From the NCBI RefSeq assembly GCF_002803065.1, contig NZ_NNBL01000012.1, positions 155,893 through 219,892 of the forward strand: 64,000 nucleotides of DNA. The letters are read 5' to 3'. The stretch is from Streptomyces sp. CB01635 (GTDB taxonomy: Bacteria; Actinomycetota; Actinomycetes; Streptomycetales; Streptomycetaceae). The translations under genes were made by a program, and so were the position numbers. Shown here one piece after another: positions 55,267 through 63,184 of the stretch (positions are counted from its first letter, which is position 1; the number at the start of each line of letters is the position of its first letter). The notes under the pieces were generated by a model. That model was not told the origin of the DNA. It ran no database searches and worked only from the letters and a program-made list of their open reading frames with translations.

Positions 55267-55299
55267 CGGGGTGGCGGGCCGCAGTGGCCCGCCACCCCG
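55267..55299 (-). terminator. Terminator of the L25/Ctc gene
   Basis: CGGGGTGGCGGGCC / GGCCCGCCACCCCG (14 bp) with a 5-base loop. On the minus strand it is followed directly by TTTTTT, so this is a textbook intrinsic terminator, rare in such a GC-rich genome. Confidence 0.92.
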
Positions 55300-55317
55300 T
55301 CAAGCAGAGCGTACGGC

Positions 55318-55902
55318 TCAGGCCTCGGCGCCCTCGGCCTCGGTCTCGGCAGCCGGCTCCTCGGCCTGCGCGGCCAGGATCTGGATGACGACCGCGTCGG
55401 GGTCCGTGACCAGGGTCGTGCCCGTCGGCAGCGCGATGTCCTTGGCGTGGATGGCGTCGCCGCCCTCCAGGCCCGCGATCGACACGGTGACGGAGGTCGG
55501 GATGTGCGTGGCCTCGGTCTCGACGGACAGCGTGTTCAGCACGTTCTCGACGAGGAAGCTGCCCGGAGCCAGGTCGCCCTCGGTCTCGACCGCAACCTCG
55601 ACCGTGACCTTCTCGCCCCGCTTGACGGTCAGCAGGTCGACGTGGACCAGGTAACCCTTGATGGCGTCACGCTGGACAGCCTTCGGGATCGCCAGCTCGG
55701 TCTTGCCGTCGACGTCCAGGGACAGCAGGACGTTCGCGGTACGCAGGGCGAGCAGCAGCTCGTGGCCCGGCAGCGTCACGTGAACCGGCTCGGCGCCGTG
55801 ACCGTAGATGACACCGGGAACCTTGTTCTCACGGCGGACGGCGCGGGCAGCACCCTTGCCGAACTCGGTACGGATCTCGGCGGCAAGCTTGATCTCAGCC
55901 AT
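55318..55902 (-). CDS. rplY: 50S ribosomal protein L25 / general stress protein Ctc
   Basis: A 194-residue long-type L25 (CTC) protein. The N-terminal 5S rRNA-binding part shows RTEFGKGAARAVRRENKVPG VIYGHG; the C-terminal TL5-type domain has the acidic tail AEEPAAETEAEGAEA. It binds 5S rRNA in the large subunit. ATG 55902 follows a GAGGAG site (ACGAGGAGTGCACATG). It lies between prs and pth in the same direction. Confidence 0.93.
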   Translation of the reverse strand: MAEIKLAAEIRTEFGKGAARAVRRENKVPGVIYGHGAEPVHVTLPGHELLLALRTANVLLSLDVDGKTELAIPKAVQRDAIKGYLVHVDLLTVKRGEKVTVEVAVETEGDLAPGSFLVENVLNTLSVETEATHIPTSVTVSIAGLEGGDAIHAKDIALPTGTTLVTDPDAVVIQILAAQAEEPAAETEAEGAEA

Positions 55903-56091
55903 GTGCACTCCTCGTAGAAAAAAGGGGAAGGTGGTCACCCGGCCACGAACGGGCCTGCTACGAAGAGCGCGTCGATAACGGACCGCCGCACAAAACAGTG
56001 CGGCCTCCCTCGCCGAGCAACTCCGTGAGTCTACCCGGCGGGAAGGCCGCCCCAAAATCGATCTAGAAGAGCCCCAGAGCCCTCAGAGCGA

Positions 56092-57069
56092 CTACGCCTG
56101 CTCCTCGAACAGGCTCGTCACCGAACCGTCCTCGAAGACCTCACGCACCGCACGCGCGATCGTCGGCGCGATCGACAGCACCGTGATCTTGTCCAGCTCC
56201 AGCTCGCCCGGCGTCGGCAGCGTGTCCGTGAACACGAACTCGCTCACCTTCGAGTTCTTCAGACGATCCGCCGCCGGACCCGAAAGCACACCGTGCGTCG
56301 CCGTCACGATGACATCCTCCGCACCGTGCGCGAACAGCGCGTCCGCCGCGGCACAGATCGTGCCACCCGTGTCGATCATGTCGTCGACCAGGACACACAC
56401 ACGGCCCTTCACGTCACCGACGACCTCGTGCACGGTGACCTGGTTCGCCACGTCCTTGTCACGACGCTTGTGCACGATCGCCAGCGGCGCGCCGAGGCGG
56501 TCGCACCAGCGGTCCGCCACACGCACACGGCCGGCGTCCGGAGACACCACCGTGAGCTTGGCGCGGTCGACCTTCGCCCCCACGTAGTCCGCCAGGATCG
56601 GCAGCGCGAACAGGTGGTCCACCGGGCCGTCGAAGAAGCCCTGGATCTGGTCCGTGTGCAGATCCACCGTCAGAATGCGATCCGCACCCGCCGTCTTCAT
56701 CAGGTCAGCCACCAGACGCGCCGAAATCGGTTCACGTCCACGGTGCTTCTTGTCCTGACGGGCGTAACCGTAGAACGGCACGATCACCGTGATGGAGCGG
56801 GCCGACGCACGCTTCAGCGCATCGATCATGATGAGCTGCTCCATGATCCACTTATTGATCGGAGCCGTGTGGCTCTGAATCAGGAAGCAGTCAGCACCGC
56901 GAGCGGACTCCTGATAGCGGACATAGATCTCGCCATTGGCGAAGTCGAATGCCTTGGTCGGAACGATCCCGACACCGAGAGCGTGCGCGACCTCCTCGGC
57001 AAGCTCGGGGTGGGCGCGGCCGGAGAAGAGCATCAGTTTCTTCTCGCCGGTCGTCTTGATCCCGCTCAC
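56092..57069 (-). CDS. prs: Ribose-phosphate pyrophosphokinase
   Basis: A 325-residue PRPP synthase, which makes 5-phosphoribosyl-1-diphosphate from ribose-5-phosphate and ATP for nucleotides, His and Trp. Motifs: LMLFSGRAHPELAEEVAHAL, FANGEIYVRYQESARGADCF, KHRGREPISARLVADLM and the PRPP-binding VLVDDMIDTGGTI. It follows glmU in the same strand with 119 bp between, as is usual. Confidence 0.95.
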   Translation of the reverse strand: MSGIKTTGEKKLMLFSGRAHPELAEEVAHALGVGIVPTKAFDFANGEIYVRYQESARGADCFLIQSHTAPINKWIMEQLIMIDALKRASARSITVIVPFYGYARQDKKHRGREPISARLVADLMKTAGADRILTVDLHTDQIQGFFDGPVDHLFALPILADYVGAKVDRAKLTVVSPDAGRVRVADRWCDRLGAPLAIVHKRRDKDVANQVTVHEVVGDVKGRVCVLVDDMIDTGGTICAAADALFAHGAEDVIVTATHGVLSGPAADRLKNSKVSEFVFTDTLPTPGELELDKITVLSIAPTIARAVREVFEDGSVTSLFEEQA

Positions 57070-57188
57070 AGCACTTGTCTCCTCAGACGCGTTCTTCCGC
57101 CGCTGCGCCCGCTCGTCCCATTAGCAGCGAGGCAGCCGAATCGTGTGCACCTATCACGGTACGCCGTGTCGGACGCACCTGTTTCCGG

Positions 57189-58643
57189 TCAGCCGTTGCT
57201 GCCGGCCTCCCGGGACGCCTCCTCAGCCGCCTTCGCAGCCGCACTCCCCGGACGCTTACGGGCCACCCAACCCTCGATATTCCGCTGCTGGCCACGGGCC
57301 ACGGCCAGCGAACCCGCCGGCACATCCTTCGTGATCACCGACCCCGCAGCGGTGTACGCACCGTCCCCGACCGTGACAGGCGCCACAAACATGTTGTCCG
57401 AACCCGTCTTGCAATGCGACCCGACAGTCGTGTGGTGCTTGGCCTCGCCGTCGTAGTTCACAAACACGCTCGCAGCACCGATGTTCGTGTAGTCACCGAT
57501 CGTCGCGTCACCGACGTAGGAAAGGTGCGGCACCTTCGTGCCCTCGCCGATCGTCGAGTTCTTCGTCTCCACGTACGTACCGATCTTGGCCCTGAGACCC
57601 AGACGGGTACCAGGACGCAGATACGCGAACGGACCCACCGACGCGCCCTCGCCCACCTCCGCACCGTCCGCCACCGTGTTGTCGACCCGCGCCCCCGCAC
57701 CGACCCGCGTGTCCCTCAGCCGCGTGTTCGGACCCACCTCGGCACCCTCACCCAGCCACGACGCACCCAGCAGCTGCGTACCCGGATGCACGATCGCATC
57801 CCGCTCGAAGCCCACCGTCACATCGACCCACGTCGACGCCGGATCCACGATCGTCACACCCGCGAGCATCGCCCGCTCCAGGAGCCGGTCGTTCAGCGTG
57901 CGACGCGCCTCGGCCAGCTGCACACGGTTGTTGATACCCGCGATCTCACGGTGGTCGGCAGCGACCGACGCGCCGACACGATGACCCGCCTCCCGCAGGA
58001 TGCCGAGCACGTCCGTGAGGTACTCCTCACCCTGACTGTTGTCCGTACGCACCTTGCCCAGCGCATCCGCCAGCAACGCACCGTCGAACGCGAACACACC
58101 CGAGTTGATCTCACGAATCGCATGCTGCGACTCGCTCGCGTCCTTGTGCTCGACGATCGCCGTCACCGCACCCGACGCCCCGTCCCGCACGATCCGGCCG
58201 TAACCGGTCGCATCCGGAACCTCGGCCGTCAGCACCGTCACCGCATTGCCGTCACCGGTGTGCGTCGCCGACAGGTGCGTCAGCGTCTCGCCCGTCAGCA
58301 GCGGAGTGTCACCGCACACGACGATCACCGTGCCCTCGACAACCCCACCGAGCTCCTCGAGCCCCATCCGCACGGCATGCCCCGTGCCGTTCTGCTGCTC
58401 CTGCACGGCGGTACGGGCGTCCGGATCGATCCCGGCGAGGTGCTCACGCACCCGGTCCCGCTCGTGACCCACGACGACGACCAGGTTCTCGGGGCTCAAC
58501 TCCCGCGCGGCGGCGAGCACATGCCCGACGAGCGAGCGACCACTGATCTCGTGCAGGACTTTGGGCGTGGCCGACTTCATACGGGTGCCCTCACCCGCTG
58601 CAAGAACGACGACGGCGGCCGGGCGGGGGCTGTTGGCGCTCAC
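57189..58643 (-). CDS. glmU: Bifunctional N-acetylglucosamine-1-phosphate uridyltransferase / glucosamine-1-phosphate acetyltransferase
   Basis: A 484-residue GlmU. The N-terminal pyrophosphorylase domain has VVLAAGEGTRMKSATPKVLH and QNGTGHAV, GDTPLL. The C-terminal left-handed beta-helix, built from hexapeptide repeats (GPFAYLRPGTRLG, IGDYTNIGAASVFVNYDG), carries the acetyltransferase with the His in the segment VETKNSTIGEGTKVPHLSYV. Together they make UDP-GlcNAc for peptidoglycan. GTG 58643 (VSANSPRPAAVV) is the start; the upstream frame to 58856 runs across the tRNA gene. The C-terminal tail is Ala/Lys-rich. Confidence 0.95.
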   Translation of the reverse strand: MSANSPRPAAVVVLAAGEGTRMKSATPKVLHEISGRSLVGHVLAAARELSPENLVVVVGHERDRVREHLAGIDPDARTAVQEQQNGTGHAVRMGLEELGGVVEGTVIVVCGDTPLLTGETLTHLSATHTGDGNAVTVLTAEVPDATGYGRIVRDGASGAVTAIVEHKDASESQHAIREINSGVFAFDGALLADALGKVRTDNSQGEEYLTDVLGILREAGHRVGASVAADHREIAGINNRVQLAEARRTLNDRLLERAMLAGVTIVDPASTWVDVTVGFERDAIVHPGTQLLGASWLGEGAEVGPNTRLRDTRVGAGARVDNTVADGAEVGEGASVGPFAYLRPGTRLGLRAKIGTYVETKNSTIGEGTKVPHLSYVGDATIGDYTNIGAASVFVNYDGEAKHHTTVGSHCKTGSDNMFVAPVTVGDGAYTAAGSVITKDVPAGSLAVARGQQRNIEGWVARKRPGSAAAKAAEEASREAGSNG

Positions 58644-58761
58644 GGGTGTGCCCTTCGGCTTCGGATGCTTCGTTGGGGGGACATCCGCAGGATACCGGGG
58701 CGTTGTGGGCGCGAAATGGGGGCGGGCCTTGCCGACCCGCCGGGTCGCGCGACGCCGTGAG

Positions 58762-58833
58762 CTCCCCCGCCAGGACTTGAACCCGGACAGATGGCACCAA
58801 AAGCCACAGTGCTGCCAATTACACCACGGGGGA
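58762..58833 (-). tRNA. tRNA-Gln (anticodon TTG)
   Basis: The minus strand folds as acceptor TCCCCCG / CGGGGGA with discriminator G, a D arm with AATTGGCAGCAC, anticodon arm GTGGC-TTTTGGT-GCCAT giving anticodon TTG (codon CAA), and T arm CCGGG-TTCAAGT-CCTGG. No CCA is encoded. It stands upstream of glmU in the same direction. Confidence 0.93.
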
Positions 58834-58860
58834 TGGAAACGGCCTAAGTCGGACATTTCG

Positions 58861-59307
58861 TCAGGCTGTCGGCCGGGCTCCCAACACTATGCCGTACCAA
58901 GCGCCTTCCATGCGACGGTACAACTCGGCGCTTTGTCGGACATAGATCACGAGGCAGCCGTGGTAGTTCTCGCCGGTGTTCTTCCGGACGGTTCGCGGGT
59001 TGTGTTTCTTGATCGTGGGCTTGCTGAATACGGAAGCGTCGACGCCGACAACCTCTGGATCGCTGTTGATGAACTGAAGGACCTCGGAGCGGCGATAGGG
59101 CTTGCTCTTGGCGCCTTCGGCCCAGTAGAGGGCCACGCCGGTCAGGAAGAGTTCGCGATCGGACAGAGGGCCGACTGCTTCAGCGGCCTCGCTGCGTACC
59201 CCCAGTTCGTCGGCGATCTGCCGAAGGCTGAGACCCTCCCGCCGCAGCGCGACCGCCCGCTCCCGCAGTCCCTCGAAGTCTGTGTATTTGCCTGTGGTCT
59301 GTGTCAT
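58861..59307 (-). CDS. HTH protein with an apparent internal deletion
   Basis: A 148-residue protein. The first 40 residues form a resolvase-like HTH (RERAVALRREGLSLRQIADE). The middle has ELFLTGVALYWAEGAKSKPY followed by RRSEVLQFINSDPEVV, and the end has PTIKKHNPRTVRKNTGENYH, GCLVIYVRQSAELYRRMEGA. Longer actinobacterial proteins that I recall have the same parts at both sides of a further 60-90 residue core. That core is missing here, with the join near VGVDASVFSK, though the frame is kept. It is either a shortened functional form or a decaying gene. ATG 59307 is the chosen start; GTG 59313 is possible. Confidence 0.6.
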   Translation of the reverse strand: MTQTTGKYTDFEGLRERAVALRREGLSLRQIADELGVRSEAAEAVGPLSDRELFLTGVALYWAEGAKSKPYRRSEVLQFINSDPEVVGVDASVFSKPTIKKHNPRTVRKNTGENYHGCLVIYVRQSAELYRRMEGAWYGIVLGARPTA

Positions 59308-59474
59308 AGGCACAGGCTCGTTCCGGATGCGGGTGGGTGGGGTCGTATTTGCATATGGACCAACAGTTCGAGGGATACCGGCTGGTTTCGCTTCTGTTCG
59401 AAGGCGGTCTGTGATGAAGGGCGGCGCGGAAACTCACCGGAAATCGGGCAGCTTGCGCCCGTAGGCTGGACGGC

Positions 59475-60779
59475 ATGACCACGACGGGGGAAATGCACCG
59501 GACGGCCGGGGGGCCGTGGTGGTGGGAGCGGCGGCGTAGTGCCGTGCTCGATGTCGGGCTGGCCGTCGCGTCGGCGGTGGAGTGCGGGGTGGAGGGGGTC
59601 GGGTTCGCGCGGGACGCCGGGGTGCCGGCGGCCGTGGGTGTTGTTTTCGGGGTGCTTGCCGGGTCGATGCTGGTGCTGCGCCGGCGGTGGCCGATCGCGG
59701 TGGTGCTGATCGGGGTCGCGGTGACTCCGGCCCGGATGGGTGTGCTGCTGAGCGTGGTGGGTCTGTACACGCTGGCCGCGTCCGAGATGCCGCGGCGGAT
59801 CATCGGTGCTCTGGCGGGGATGTCGTTCGTCGGGACGTTGATCGTGTCGGTGGTGCGGGCGCAGCAGGACGTGGGGCACGGGAATCTCGTGCGGGTGGGG
59901 GACTGGTTCGTTCCGTTCGTCGCCATCACGACGTCGTTGGGGGTGACCGCTCCGCCGTTGCTGCTGGGGCTTTATGTCGGTGCGCGGCGGCGTCTGATGG
60001 AGAGTCTGCGGGAGCGGGCGGATTCGCTGGAGCGGGAGCTTCAGTTGCTTGCTGAGCGTGCGGAGGAGCGGGCTGAGTGGGCGCGGGGTGAGGAGCGGAC
60101 GCGGATCGCTCGGGAGATGCATGACGTGGTGGCGCACCGGGTGAGTCTGATGGTGGTGCATGCGGCGGCGTTGCAGGCGGTGGCCCGTAAGGATCCGGAG
60201 AAGGCCGTGAAGAACGCGGCGCTGGTGGGGGACATGGGCCGGCAGGCGTTGACCGAGTTGCGGGAGATGCTCGGGGTGATGCGGTCGGGTGGCGGTGGGC
60301 GTGAGCCTGGTGCGGGGGTGCCGCTGGCGGCGGTGGGTGTGGCGGCTGCGGCTGCGGCGTCGCGGGCCGTTGATGAGGAGGACGGGCCGTGTCTGGGTGA
60401 TCTGGATGAGCTGGTGGGTCAGTCGCGGGCAGCGGGCATGGTGGTGGAGCTGCTGGTCGAGGGTGATTCGCGGTCGTATGTCGCGGTGGTGGAGCAGACG
60501 GCGTATCGGGTGGTGCAGGAGGCGCTGACGAACGTGCACAAGCACGCGGCGGGTGCGAAGACGTATGTGCGTCTTGCTCACCGGGTGTCGGAGTTCGCGA
60601 TGCAGGTGGAGAACGAGCCGCCGCCGGACGTGGATTCGGCGGGGGGTGTGCGGCTGCCGAGCGGGGGGAACGGGCTGGTCGGCATGAGGGAGCGGGTGAC
60701 GGGCCTGGGTGGCGTGTTCGTGTGCGGGCCGACGGATGCGGGCGGGTACCGGGTGTCGGCGGTGTTGCCGGCGACGTAG
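59475..60779 (+). CDS. Orphan sensor histidine kinase (NarL/DesK type)
   Basis: A 434-residue kinase. After about five hydrophobic segments (residues 25-170) comes a coiled linker (RERADSLERELQLLAERAEE), then the HisKA_3 motif REMHDVVAHRVSLMVVHAAA with the phosphorylated His, and the ATPase domain with VVQEALTNVHKHAAGAKTY and GGNGLVGMRERV. Such kinases normally pair with a LuxR-type response regulator beside them, but none is here; the nearest gene is an immunity-type protein. Third-position GC is somewhat lower and GTG/GCG-rich compared with the genes to the left. ATG 59475 is the start. Confidence 0.88.
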   Translation: MTTTGEMHRTAGGPWWWERRRSAVLDVGLAVASAVECGVEGVGFARDAGVPAAVGVVFGVLAGSMLVLRRRWPIAVVLIGVAVTPARMGVLLSVVGLYTLAASEMPRRIIGALAGMSFVGTLIVSVVRAQQDVGHGNLVRVGDWFVPFVAITTSLGVTAPPLLLGLYVGARRRLMESLRERADSLERELQLLAERAEERAEWARGEERTRIAREMHDVVAHRVSLMVVHAAALQAVARKDPEKAVKNAALVGDMGRQALTELREMLGVMRSGGGGREPGAGVPLAAVGVAAAAAASRAVDEEDGPCLGDLDELVGQSRAAGMVVELLVEGDSRSYVAVVEQTAYRVVQEALTNVHKHAAGAKTYVRLAHRVSEFAMQVENEPPPDVDSAGGVRLPSGGNGLVGMRERVTGLGGVFVCGPTDAGGYRVSAVLPAT

Positions 60780-60807
60780 GTCGTGGGTCCGGTGGGGGTG
60801 TGGCGCG

Positions 60808-61293
60808 CTATGCCGCTGTCAGGCGGGTGGGCCGGGTGCCGTTGATGAGGGCTTCCAGGGCGTGGTCGATGTCCGGGCCGAGGTACCAGTCGCCGCTGTG
60901 GTCGAGGGCGTAGACGCGGCCTTCGGTGTCGATGGCGAGGAGGGCTTCGGAGCCGGATTCGGCGCCGAGGGGGCAGACCTCGGTGTCGAGGGCGCGGCCG
61001 AGGTCGCCGAGGGTGCGGGCCATGTGGAGGCCGTGGAGTGGGTCGAGGTGGGGCTGGGCGGGTGCTATCTGGCGGCCGGGGCCCTGTGGGGTGAGGTGGA
61101 GTCCGCCGAATTCGGCCCAGGCCTCGACGGCGGCGGGGAAGACGGTGTGGCGGTGGCCTGCGGGGGACACGTGGGTGCGCAGGGCGTCGGCCCAGAATTC
61201 GGCCTGTTTGATGTCCCAGCGGCCGGGTTGCCAGCCGGCGGCGCGCAGTGCGGCGTCGACGGGTGCGGTGAAGCGGGTGCGGTCGGCGGTCAT
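60808..61293 (-). CDS. SUKH-3 domain immunity-type protein
   Basis: A 161-residue protein of the SUKH superfamily, immunity proteins of polymorphic toxin systems. SUKH-3-like features are AALRAAGWQPGRWDIKQAEF, AAVEAWAEFGGLHL, VCPLGAESGSEALLAIDTEG and RVYALDHSGDWYLG. It follows the deaminase-like gene by 64 bp on the same strand, the usual toxin-then-immunity order, so it may neutralise that protein (inference). It is convergent with the sensor kinase. Confidence 0.8.
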   Translation of the reverse strand: MTADRTRFTAPVDAALRAAGWQPGRWDIKQAEFWADALRTHVSPAGHRHTVFPAAVEAWAEFGGLHLTPQGPGRQIAPAQPHLDPLHGLHMARTLGDLGRALDTEVCPLGAESGSEALLAIDTEGRVYALDHSGDWYLGPDIDHALEALINGTRPTRLTAA

Positions 61294-61357
61294 GTGGGGT
61301 GGCCTCGTCCTGTTCTGCTGCTGCCTGCGGTGGTGCGTGGGTGTTCTGGTGTGCCGG

Positions 61358-61930
61358 TCAGCCGGTGGTGTCCGTGGCCGGGTCCACGACGTGGACGCCG
61401 AAGTGGGCGGTGAGTGCGGCGCAGGCGCGGCAGGGGCGGGCGAAGCCGCCGTGCAGGGGGTCGCCGTCCTCGCGGATGCGGCGGGTGGTGAGTTTGGCGT
61501 GTTTGAGGGCTTTGCGGGCTTCGCCGTTGGTCATGGGTTTGCGGCGGGCGCGTTTGGAGCGTTCCTCGTCGGCGGCCGTGAGGTGGCGGGAGATGAGGAT
61601 CGTTTCGGCGCAGCGTCCGGTGAAGCGGTCGCGCTGGGCGCTGGTGAGGGTGTCGAGGAAGTCCTGGACGAGCGGGTGCAGGGCGGGGGCGTGTTCGCCG
61701 CGGGCGGCGGTGCTGGTCAGTGTGGTGCCGCGGACGGAGAGGGCGGCGGCGACGGTGGGCAGGATGCCGTCGCGGCGCTGGCGCAGGGCCGGGGCGGGCG
61801 CGTCGTCGGTGCTGCTCCAGCCGACGCGTGGGTCGCCGGAGGTGCCGTCGGCGGTGGCCGGGTGCCCGGTGTCGGGTTCCTGGGCCGGTGCGACGGCTGT
61901 GTCGGATGACGGTGCGGTGCTGCTCTGCAT
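61358..61930 (-). CDS. YwqJ-like deaminase (putative toxin)
   Basis: A 190-residue protein. The first ~75 residues are Ala/Asp/Pro-rich and probably disordered. The deaminase-like core follows: FTGRCAETILISRHLTAADE with the CAE zinc motif, and GFARPCRACAALTAHFGVHV with the CxxC zinc pair, as in the YwqJ-related family of nucleic-acid or nucleotide deaminases found as toxin tips. No signal peptide, WXG or export domain is seen, which is odd for a secreted toxin. ATG 61930 has a GGAGGGGAAG site; the ATG at 61951 lies upstream of it. Confidence 0.75.
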   Translation of the reverse strand: MQSSTAPSSDTAVAPAQEPDTGHPATADGTSGDPRVGWSSTDDAPAPALRQRRDGILPTVAAALSVRGTTLTSTAARGEHAPALHPLVQDFLDTLTSAQRDRFTGRCAETILISRHLTAADEERSKRARRKPMTNGEARKALKHAKLTTRRIREDGDPLHGGFARPCRACAALTAHFGVHVVDPATDTTG

Positions 61931-62151
61931 GTGGTGCTTCCCCTCCTGCAATCCCCCGGGTTGCGTGCACAGACTGCCAAATGCGGCCGGTGGTGCGGAA
62001 GCTGGGGCGCGGCGACACGCGGGAGCGTGGGCTCATCGTCACGGTGGGGTGACTGCTGGTCATGGAACCGGAGGGCCGGTGACCGGTGTCGTACAACCGC
62101 ATAGGCTGTCGCTATCCGCGATCCATAACAGTGCCGCAGGGGGCAACCGCC
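61931..62151. other. Divergent promoter region of the toxin/immunity locus
   Basis: This 221-bp gap separates the deaminase gene (minus) from the WHH-SUKH gene (plus), so both promoters lie here. CCATAACAGTG at 62122-62132 is AT-richer than the rest. The ribosome site before 62152 is AGGGGGCAACC. No gene is seen. Confidence 0.4.
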
Positions 62152-63177
62152 ATGACGACAGGTCGGCTCGGGCAGCAAGCCGCGCCGCCGAACGCGGCCT
62201 ACGCCGGGCAGGTCGTGCACTTCCCGGACCCGGTCCGTGCTGCGCGCCATCCCAGGGGCGTACGGATCGACGGGAACGGCTATCCGGATTTTTCGGCCTA
62301 CGCGCGTGCCGCGGCGGAGATCGCCGAGCCCCCGGAGGGGTTCGGGGTCGATGAGCTGCGGTTGACGGACTATGTGTCGGCGAATGCGGCGCTGGCCGCG
62401 GCCGGGCATGACTTGTGGGACACGATCGTGCCGGTGGCGACGCCGCACGGCTGGACCTGGCATCACGTGCCGGGCAGTCGTCGCATGGAGTTGGTGCCGG
62501 TCGAGGTGAAGGCGCTGCTGCGGCATCACGGTGGTCTCGCGACGGCTGCGGTGGATCACGGCAAGCGGGGGACGCGTCCGTTGCAGGAGACGCGGCCGGC
62601 GCATTTCGGGCTGCCGAAGTCGTCGGTGGCGGTTTCCGAGCAGCAGGTCCTGGGTGCCGAGGAGGACTTGGGGTACCGGTTGCCGGGTGCGTACCGGGCG
62701 TTCTTGAAGGCGGCGGGCGGGTGTGCTCCGGTGGGGGCGGCGCTGGATGCCGAGCTGGGGCTTCTGGTGGACCAGCCGTTCTTCACGGTGCGGGACGAGG
62801 CCGCGGTGAACGATCTGGTGTATGTGAACAAGTGCCTGCGTGATCACCTGACCAAGGACTATCTGGGTGTGGGGTTCGTGCAGGGCGGCATTCTCGCCGT
62901 GAAGGTCAAGGGTGATCGGGCGGGTTCGGTGTGGTTCTGCGCGTATGACGACGCGCGGGACAGCGGGGACACGGCCGGGTGGTCGGTCGCCGAGCGGGTG
63001 GAGCGTCTGCTGCTGCCGTGCGGTGACGACTTCGATGCGTTCCTGGCCCGGCTCGCGGGCAATCCGCCGGAGCTGGAGACGGTGGCGAACCTGATGGTGG
63101 ACGGCGGTTTCGCGAGTGCGGTGGACGCCTCTGGCGCCGCCGTGCCGGCTGCTTCGACTGTCCCGGACGAGGGGTGA
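62152..63177 (+). CDS. Fusion of WHH-type nuclease-like domain and SUKH (SMI1/KNR4) domain
   Basis: A 341-residue protein. The N-terminal half matches the WHH group of HNH/Endo VII nucleases: VRIDGNGYPDFSAYARAAAE, LTDYVSANAALAAAG, GWTWHHVPGSRRMELVPVEV and RHHGG. The C-terminal half is a SUKH-1 (SMI1/KNR4) domain: LGAEEDLGYRLPGAYRAFLK, GFVQGGILAVKVKGDRAGSV, WFCAYDDARDSGD. A nuclease and an immunity-type fold in one chain is not the usual layout, where they are separate genes. The third His of WHH (LVPxxLH) is Val here, which may mean it is inactive. The start ATG 62152 has GGGGGC before it; the frame extends to 62086. Confidence 0.7.
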   Translation: MTTGRLGQQAAPPNAAYAGQVVHFPDPVRAARHPRGVRIDGNGYPDFSAYARAAAEIAEPPEGFGVDELRLTDYVSANAALAAAGHDLWDTIVPVATPHGWTWHHVPGSRRMELVPVEVKALLRHHGGLATAAVDHGKRGTRPLQETRPAHFGLPKSSVAVSEQQVLGAEEDLGYRLPGAYRAFLKAAGGCAPVGAALDAELGLLVDQPFFTVRDEAAVNDLVYVNKCLRDHLTKDYLGVGFVQGGILAVKVKGDRAGSVWFCAYDDARDSGDTAGWSVAERVERLLLPCGDDFDAFLARLAGNPPELETVANLMVDGGFASAVDASGAAVPAASTVPDEG

Positions 63178-63184
63178 GTGTCCG

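Noticed and set aside
58762..58860. Integration site (att) of a mobile element at tRNA-Gln
   Set aside because: No integrase, excisionase or repeated tRNA 3' end was seen within the window.
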